64,000 bases of DNA from Nectonema munidae. Taxonomy: Eukaryota > Nematomorpha > Nectonematoida > Nectonematidae. The position numbers and the translations under genes were made by a program. Every line of letters begins with the position of its first letter. The first letter of the stretch is position 1. This document shows positions 57,630-64,000 of this stretch, piece by piece. The stretch lies in the NCBI GenBank assembly GCA_030549495.1, contig JAUIRK010000684.1:62001-126000 (forward strand), written 5' to 3'. The notes below the pieces were generated by a model. It did not search any database. It saw only the letters and a list, made by a program, of their open reading frames with translations, and had not been told where the DNA came from.

Positions 57630-57635
57630 AATAAA
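57630..57635 (+). terminator. CCT1: CCT1 polyadenylation signal
   Basis: AATAAA 42 bases after the TAG stop, followed by a T-rich stretch (TTGTCGTTTTC). Plausible cleavage site within the next 15-30 bases. Confidence 0.7.
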
Positions 57636-58276
57636 TTGTCGTTTTCTTATCTTTTCATTAAAATTCTTTTGAATCATATAAATGAAGTGGCGCTACTGTA
57701 TTAACGTATGTCTATCACATAACTAACATACACACGCCACTTCATATAAACTAAGCCCCCTCTATATTTCTTTGTCACTGATTTTTCTTAAACATTTTAC
57801 TCCATTTACAGCAACTCGCCAGCCTCCTCCTTCAGTTAGTAGTCGAAGATCAAATGATGACTATAGCAGGGGCGCACATCCGGGGGGGGGGGGGCGAAAA
57901 TGACCTTCCCCCCAATAATTTTCTATAAGTAAGAGGTGCTGCTTGTTTATAAAACATGTATGATGATCGCATTTTTCCTATCGAACATATTTTACAGGCG
58001 ATGCATGAGAGCTATATAATAATAATCAATTGCTTCAATATGCACACAATAAGTAATCAATGTTTCACAGTGTCTCGTAGTATTTTTGAGCAACACATGT
58101 TGATGATACGCTAGATTTTCTCATCTTCTGTCAAGTGATTCTATTTCTCTTTCTGTCTCCTCTGTTTTTCTCCTCCGCTTTCTCTGCTAAAACTCAATCA
58201 TTCACTCAAGCTCTCTTCTTTCATTCAAGCCCTCTTCTCTTGTTAAGCTCTTCTATCTCATTCAGCTCTCTTCTCT

Positions 58277-58473
58277 CCAGTGACGTAGCTAGGCTGGGGC
58301 ATGAGGGGCCGTGCCCACACTCCTATGTACCGCATGGTGCCCCCATGCGTCTTATGCGATATCAGTTTTTAAAAATTTCTCCAATGAAAGGATTAAGAAA
58401 GTATAAATAATGTTGCGCAAGTTTTTTGTTTTTAAATTGTGCCCCTTCTATCAACTTTTTTTGGCTACAGCAC
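58277..58473. mobile_element. MITE nested in composite repeat copy B
   Basis: Left end CAGTGACGTAGCTAGG and right end TTGGCTACAGCACTG. Same position as the MITE at 36353-36513 in copy A, about 36 bases longer because of extra sequence before its right end. Confidence 0.7.
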
Positions 58474-58963
58474 TGCTTCTGTCTAATTTGCATTTAGAGT
58501 TAAATTAAAATAGTTTTCAATCGTTACAATTTTATATCAATGAATATTGTTAGACTCGCGCTAAGAATTTTTTTTCAACAAAGGTCATTTAATCTTTATC
58601 ACTACGTTTCTTACATTTTGTAACATTTGAAAACTAATTTTTTCAAGTCAAGAAATTTTTTTCAATAGTTATTTGGGAATGAATATTTTGATTATCTATT
58701 CAGTTTAAAAGCAAGAATACTCTATTTGCTTAATATTTGAGCAGAGATATTTTTTATAATGTTCGATTGTTAAATTTTATAAGACATAATCAAATCACTT
58801 TTTTAAGAAAATTAGTTGATTATTATAATAAAAATATAATATCGAAACAAAATGTTTCAGTTGTTAAAAATGTACTTGATCTATTTATGACAGCTGTCTT
58901 GATTTGTAGACAGAAATATTCAAAAAACGCTCTTTTCTCGTATACTTTGATTTATGTTAGTTT

Positions 58964-59241
58964 GGTCCTCGGACATTTCGCCCCATTATTTTCATAAGAC
59001 AATTCGCCTCATAAGAGAGTTCGTCCCATGGACAATTCGCCCCATTATTTTCATAAGACATTTTGTCTCATGGACAATTCTAAAAAATTAAGAGATAAAT
59101 TGATTAATTTGAAATAATTTAATAAAGATAAAATAAACAAGAATATAAAATTTTTAAATAATTTTACACATAATAAGCAAAGATGGATTAAACTAATAAC
59201 CCATGAGACAAATTGTTTACGGGGCGAAATGTCTGTCGACC
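58964..59241. mobile_element. 278-bp MITE inserted in copy B only
   Basis: Ends GGTCCTCGGACATTTCGCCC and, read inward, GGTCGACAGACATTTCGCCC. Copy A shows the unfilled site GTTAGTTTAAAT; here GTTAGTTT precedes the element and GTTATTTAAAT follows, an 8-bp duplication with one base lost. Interior repeats GACAATTCGCC(C)-type motifs. Confidence 0.88.
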
Positions 59242-59475
59242 GTTATTTAAATAATTTTTTAATTATAAGGGCTAGCTAAAAGGTTGGCTTTTGCTGCTTA
59301 TAAAAACTTGAAAATATCAAATAAACTCTAATTCTTTATGCCTCCTATTATTTTGAAATTATTCCTAGAACAGACGGTTCCATTTTAAAATAGTGAAAAT
59401 TGTTTTATTAGTTTATTTTGTTTCCTTTCTCTCTTATGTTAATTATGTAGCAAATTTTTCAATTTTGAGTAAAAG

Positions 59476-59618
59476 GTAAGGTGCAGCGGGTGTATTTTCA
59501 TTGACAAGGCACTGATGTACCGCTTATGTCAAACTATGAACAAATTCGTATCGATGAGGAATCGAATCCAGAGGCTTCCGTGCTATGTCCATCATCTCAA
59601 CCAACCTGCCATGCCACC
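59476..59618 (-). repeat. SINE family 2 in copy B, best preserved
   Basis: Reverse complement: GGCAGGTTGGTTGAGATGAT (box A region), box B GGATTCGATTCCTC, CATAGTTTGACATAAGCGG and GTGCCTTGTCAATGAAAAT. The orthologous insertion is at 37346 in copy A. Confidence 0.88.
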
Positions 59619-60173
59619 CATAGATAGAGTATTCTGTAGTGGATACGTCAAATTAGTTTTTAAAAAACTTAAGTTATGCTCTAAAATTTTTTTAGTTTTT
59701 GTTGAAGCTCTATAACTTTTTCTGATAGACTTTTTTTCCTTAAAAGTAAAGTATATAGTATTATAAAAGGCAAATCATTGCAAAATGTTAAAAGTTATTT
59801 TACTTTTTGAAGATTTTTATAGCTTGCATCAATTTAGCTTTTAAACTATTTTTGAATGATGCTGAGTAAAATGAAATAATGCGATCTTAATTTTTTGTTT
59901 GCACAATTATAACTTCGTTTTATACCCTTGCTCCTGAATCAATCACATTTTTTCATATAAACATCGCAGGGTGTCTAGTAGACTCTTTGCCTTTAGACTA
60001 CATTGACTCATAAAACTATCCAACCTTCAGTTATTTGTTTTCTCTATGAATCAAATATCTTTTCATCAATTCCTGTAATGTGCCTGGTAGACTACTTCAT
60101 TTTTCAAATGAAAAACCCTATTCCACCCCCTAACATTTTTGGATTTTTTTAAACTAGTGTATATTCGATGATT

Positions 60174-60684
60174 TTAGGTAAAAATGCCCCCAATTAAAAA
60201 GTAGGAAAAAATGCCCCCTAATTTTTGATTTTCAGGATTTTTTATATAAATATTTTTATTTGGTACCGTTTTGAAAGGCCAAATTTCTAAAATTTCTTAA
60301 TCTATAGGGTTTTTTCTTTATAGTTCTTGAAAACAATAGCAAAGGTGCAGATTTGTGGGAATGTGTTCTTAAAATCTGTTAAAATACAAATTATATCTAG
60401 AAAGTGTTCTGATGCACACAAAGTCCAAAGATATTTGCTGTTTTATAAATTTCTTTTTGTATTTAAAAAATTGTCGTATGCTGAGTTTTTTAGTTTACTT
60501 TAATTAAATTTTAAATGTTTTAGATGAAAAGTTAACTTTTTGTTTTTTTTACAAAAAATCTTTATTTGACAATATCTTTTTTAAAAAAAATTTTTTTTTT
60601 AAATTTTAATTAATAATTTTTTCCTAATTTTAAATTGGGCCATTTTTTCCTACTTTTTAATTCGGGGCATTTTTCTGTGCACCA
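60174..60684. mobile_element. ~510-bp MITE inserted in copy B only
   Basis: Near-end inverted repeats AAAAATGCCCC(C/G)AATTAA and AAAAAGTAGGAAAAAATG about 40 bases long on each side. Flanks TATTCGAT and TATTTGAT (7 of 8) fit an 8-bp target duplication. Copy A reads straight across (GTATATGCGATATGCAAA). Interior AT-rich, non-coding. Confidence 0.82.
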
Positions 60685-60905
60685 TATTTGATATGCAAAT
60701 TTAATTAAAATATTTTCGCTGGAAGTATAGTATTTAAATTCACCAAATTTGTAAAAAAAAATATAAAGTAGTCTTATAAATTTAGGATTTTGTGTATGCG
60801 CTGAATACACTCTATTTTAAAGGATTGCTTGAATATTTGGTCTCCCGTGGTATTTCCAGACCACTAATTTTGAAAATTGCAACAAAAAAATTTTGCCCCC
60901 TAATA

Positions 60906-61211
60906 ATTTTGAAACTTTTTTTTCTTTATACACCGCAACGTTTGTTTGAATTTTTAATTAATAAAACAACAAATACATAGCAGTATATATGTTGAAAAAT
61001 TAGTTAAATATTATAACAGTTCTAAACAGCAAAAGAACTCAGTTTTTTCCCCGTCAAAAATATAAAACTCTTTTGGAGATTACGCGTATATTTGGGGTCT
61101 TTAAAAATAAAATCTCTAGGGACCCAAATCATCATGAGACCATTGTTGGCATATCTTTGCAACAAAAATATAATAAATCGGAAAAGATAACAGATTTTAT
61201 TCTGCACTTGT
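60906..61211. other. spacer downstream of the minus-strand gene
   Basis: Contains the likely 3' UTR of the minus-strand gene: AATAAA (reverse strand, about 61197-61202) lies about 10 bases after its stop. A minus frame at 61291-61022 overlaps the end of the gene in another frame and reads ANNGLMMIWVPRDFIF; it could be a frame-shifted continuation, but this is not established. Confidence 0.4.
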
Positions 61212-62390
61212 TCAGGTGAAGTTTGGGCTTGCGGAAGAAATTGTATCCTTTTTATTTTGTTTTTCAAAATTCTCTGAGGCAAAAGTTTCAAAATCTGAAA
61301 GAGTGAAAGATCGATATTTGATTTGGTCGCATGCCAACAAATCGGGCATGCAATTTTTTGCCGTAGAATCCCTATTGAAAATCATATCCTCCTTTCGTTG
61401 TATGAAGGCAGCAACGATGTCACAATTTTCAGGAAAAGAAATCTCATTCAACGGAAGGTAGTGATCTCTGTCATTTTGTGGAAGCTTGTATGAGAGATTC
61501 ACGAGTTTTCCACTATCTCTGTTTAAAGCGTAAATAAAATCTACGAGTATGGCAGATGACGTTAAAACGTTTGGTATGACTTTCGGAGAGGGAGAGTCAA
61601 TGCAAAGATCTAAATAGATCAGGGAAATAGATTTTCGCCTTGAAAGAGAAAATGTGCCGTTTATAAATGAAATAACGGAGCAAGGGATTGATGGAAAGTC
61701 AATTCCGATGAGAAAGTTTTTCAAATAAAAGTACATCATCTGGTACTTGTGAATGTAGTCGGAGAGCGGGGTGGAATTGGGCACGTTAGAAAGAGTAAGA
61801 GCTTTCAGTATGGAATCATTTCGAATACCAAGCGCGAAGCAGCTGTACACGAAGTTGATGAAATTGGACTCCCTCCAACTTGGCTTCAAATTGATTAGGT
61901 AAAATCGATGCTGTAAGCGGTGACAAAGTTCAGAGTATCCGGAAAATTGGTGCCGGTCGTGGAGTCTAGCTAGGGCGCGTAGCACGGGCGTGACTAGAGC
62001 GGTGTAGAAGATGTCAGTGTCGCTCAAAATGAGATTCAAGCACTTTTGGAGAAGAGGGACATGGATGTAGTTGAACTTCTCCACTTGGAGGTCAAGCAAA
62101 TTGACCAACTGCTTTACTGAGACATGGGTATCTCCTAAAAATGTTTGTGTCGTCTTTTCCAACGCTGCCAAAAGCTCGTGCTTGCTCAAATGCTCCAAAG
62201 AATTGAAGTACACTCGGATGTTAAAGATGAAGGAATGAGTTAAACAAGATTCCAAAAGGTCTCTCCATTGCTTAATCAGGTCTTGTGGAAAAAGTGAGAT
62301 CACACCATCGCCATTGCACAAGAAAGAGAGTATGTGTCCAACATTTTCTTTGGATACTTCCTTTTCCTTGGACACGATTCGTATTATACA
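61212..62390 (-). CDS. 3' exon of an unrecognised gene, possibly FASTK-like
   Basis: Open for 392 codons after a good splice acceptor (pyrimidine-rich CCTCTTTTAG at 62391). It starts CIIRIVSKEKEVSKENVGHI and ends at TGA (61214-61212), followed within about ten bases by AATAAA. The composition is that of a real protein and GC-richer than its flanks. Repeated helical segments such as LVTPVLRALARLHDRHQFSG and NFINFVYSCFALGIRNDSIL resemble the short helical repeats of FASTK-domain mitochondrial RNA proteins, but no RAP domain is visible and the resemblance is weak. Function unknown. No membrane segment is obvious. It lies tail to tail with CCT1, with copy B between them. Confidence 0.75.
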   Translation of the reverse strand, partial: CIIRIVSKEKEVSKENVGHILSFLCNGDGVISLFPQDLIKQWRDLLESCLTHSFIFNIRVYFNSLEHLSKHELLAALEKTTQTFLGDTHVSVKQLVNLLDLQVEKFNYIHVPLLQKCLNLILSDTDIFYTALVTPVLRALARLHDRHQFSGYSELCHRLQHRFYLINLKPSWRESNFINFVYSCFALGIRNDSILKALTLSNVPNSTPLSDYIHKYQMMYFYLKNFLIGIDFPSIPCSVISFINGTFSLSRRKSISLIYLDLCIDSPSPKVIPNVLTSSAILVDFIYALNRDSGKLVNLSYKLPQNDRDHYLPLNEISFPENCDIVAAFIQRKEDMIFNRDSTAKNCMPDLLACDQIKYRSFTLSDFETFASENFEKQNKKDTISSASPNFT

Positions 62391-62882
62391 CTAAAAGAGG
62401 AAAACATAAAATCTCATTGATACATGTATAAATGATGATCCAATTATATTAGCCAATGATGATACTGTTGCAGAATCAGTGATTCTGTTCATTGGATACC
62501 TTCCTACCAATGAAAATTGATGCTACTTGACAAAACTAAGTGAATTGTTTGTGACGTTTAAGGGTATCATGGTCCCGTCCGCAAAGTCTAGGATTTATCA
62601 GCACCAATAAAAACGGCCCTTGTACTGCATAACTATACGTTGATTTTACAAGTATTGATCATATATTGATATGACTTTTTCCTTATAAAAAGGATAATAT
62701 AAAAAAAGTAGGAAAAACAGGAAACATGCATTCCCATATAATATTTAGTACCTGCTATAGAAGTTAATATTATACACACGTTTATGTCAGAAAAACAGAA
62801 CTAAATCTGTTTTAGTCTAGTACTCAGAAAAACAGAACTAAATAGCAGAACTCATAATTCCCTATTGCTTCGGGGCATATAC
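62391..62882 (-). other. presumed intron of the minus-strand gene
   Basis: Runs from a GTATAT donor at 62882 to the CTTTTAG acceptor at 62391, AT-rich. A duplicated AGAAAAACAGAACTAAAT(C/A) unit lies at about 62788-62845. Confidence 0.5.
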
Positions 62883-63367
62883 CCTCAAGAACGCGCCAGA
62901 CTGGTTTGCATGAGCTCCCAAGCTTGGCATAATTGTGGGCAATGATTGTATATTCTTAGTCTTTCAATAAACTTGTTATTCAATTTCTCCAACCTTTTCT
63001 GGAACCTGCTAAAGGAGGTCGGTCCGGCTATGAACAATAGTGAAAGGGTGCCATAAACATTCCAAAAAAGTTTGTACACAAAGTCGTCTATATTGTCCAT
63101 CCAAAATGGATTTTGGAAATCAGCCAATTGAGGTATTGTTACGATTTCAATGACCTTGTCAACCGCCGTAGAATTGAGGTCGAAGTCTTTAAGATACTCG
63201 ATATAACACTAGATCTTTTCGGCCAAGAAAGTAATCCTTGAGTTGAAACGTGATTCAGAAAGATTAAAAATTAAAACAACATTTTTCCAAAAGAGATTCT
63301 CTTTGGCAAATATTTCTTTAGAAGCTTTATAGAATTTTTTAATTATTAATACAAAAATACGTTTCAT
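62883..63367 (-). pseudogene. 5' exon of the same gene, with an in-frame stop
   Basis: From ATG at 63367 the frame reads MKRIFVLIIKKFYKASKEIF, then ENLFWKNVVLIFNLSES and AEKI, meets TAG at 63211-63209, and continues CYIEYLKDFDLNSTAVDKV, MDNIDDFVYKLFW and SFSRFQKRLEKLNNKFIERL to a TGA at 62887-62885. That stop is two bases before the GTATAT donor. In this frame the exon does not join the 3' exon, which begins in phase 0. So the host gene is either a recent pseudogene, wrongly assembled by a base or two, or spliced differently. The start codon is tentative; upstream exons may lie past the window. Confidence 0.55.
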
Positions 63368-63575
63368 ATTTGATTTTTTTTATTTCAAGATACAACAAAT
63401 AGTCTGTTTCGATTCAAAACAAAAATACGTGAAACTGATACATATGCTCTACATCTAATCCAATAAATGTTTAAAATGTCTATATGTATTATTTGAAACT
63501 GGAAAAAATGAGTTTCAGAAAAGATTTTTTTCATTTTCGGACACTCTATTACTAGGGTGTAATTAAACCGAAATG

Positions 63576-64000
<425 letters not shown>

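Larger units (their letters stand above)
57866..60905 (+). mobile_element. large composite repeat, copy B
   Basis: Begins with the intact end CAGGGGCGCACATCC and a 14-base G run, then follows copy A (35809-38685) block for block in the same orientation. It carries two insertions absent from copy A (58964-59241 and about 60174-60684) and lacks the region around the internal end seen in copy A. Its own right end is eroded after about 60905. No transposase. Confidence 0.82.

Noticed and set aside
63209-63211. Recoding (read-through or selenocysteine) at the TAG of the minus-strand gene
   Set aside because: TAG is not the selenocysteine codon, nothing suggests programmed read-through, and the separate frame mismatch at the exon end is better explained by sequence error or decay.

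Overview
This window looks like AT-rich invertebrate animal nuclear DNA. Its protein genes are split by spliceosomal GT-AG introns, transposons and SINEs fill most introns, and the two recognisable genes are animal genes: a BMP-type R-Smad and the chaperonin subunit CCT1. The heavy load of Tigger, hAT, piggyBac and tRNA-derived SINE sequence would suit an arthropod such as a crustacean, but nothing here fixes the species; that part is inference. No LTR retroelement, virus copy, CRISPR array or intact tRNA/rRNA gene was recognised.

Layout: (1) 1-14112, repeat-rich flank. It holds a complete-looking Tigger DNA transposon with a two-intron transposase (558-3123), an inverted SINE pair, a decayed hAT element with both ends (4611-6367), and a MULE transposase fossil split by a small hAT element (10215-10770). 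(2) 14113-34925, plus strand: a nine-exon Smad1/5/8 (Mad) gene coding for 487 residues, with all splice phases agreeing. Its introns carry piggyBac, hAT, Tigger and SINE relics, a 28-bp minisatellite and a chain of four hairpins. (3) 35809-38685: copy A of a large composite repeat. (4) 39988-57588, plus strand: a nine-exon CCT1/TCP1-alpha gene coding for 560 residues, again phase-consistent throughout; its introns contain MITEs, a LINE tail, a piggyBac C-terminal fossil and one short coding-like, exon-like island. (5) 57866-60905: copy B of the composite repeat, in the same orientation, with two extra insertions that copy A lacks. (6) 61212-63367, minus strand: an unrecognised protein gene, possibly FASTK-like, whose first exon has an in-frame stop and does not join its next exon in frame. 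(7) 63576-64000: a GT microsatellite running off the window edge.

The two recognised genes are unrelated in function (BMP signalling; actin/tubulin folding) and simply lie head to tail. What unites the window is layered transposition: shared termini, 8-bp target duplications and filled/empty sites between copies A and B let several insertions be ordered in time.
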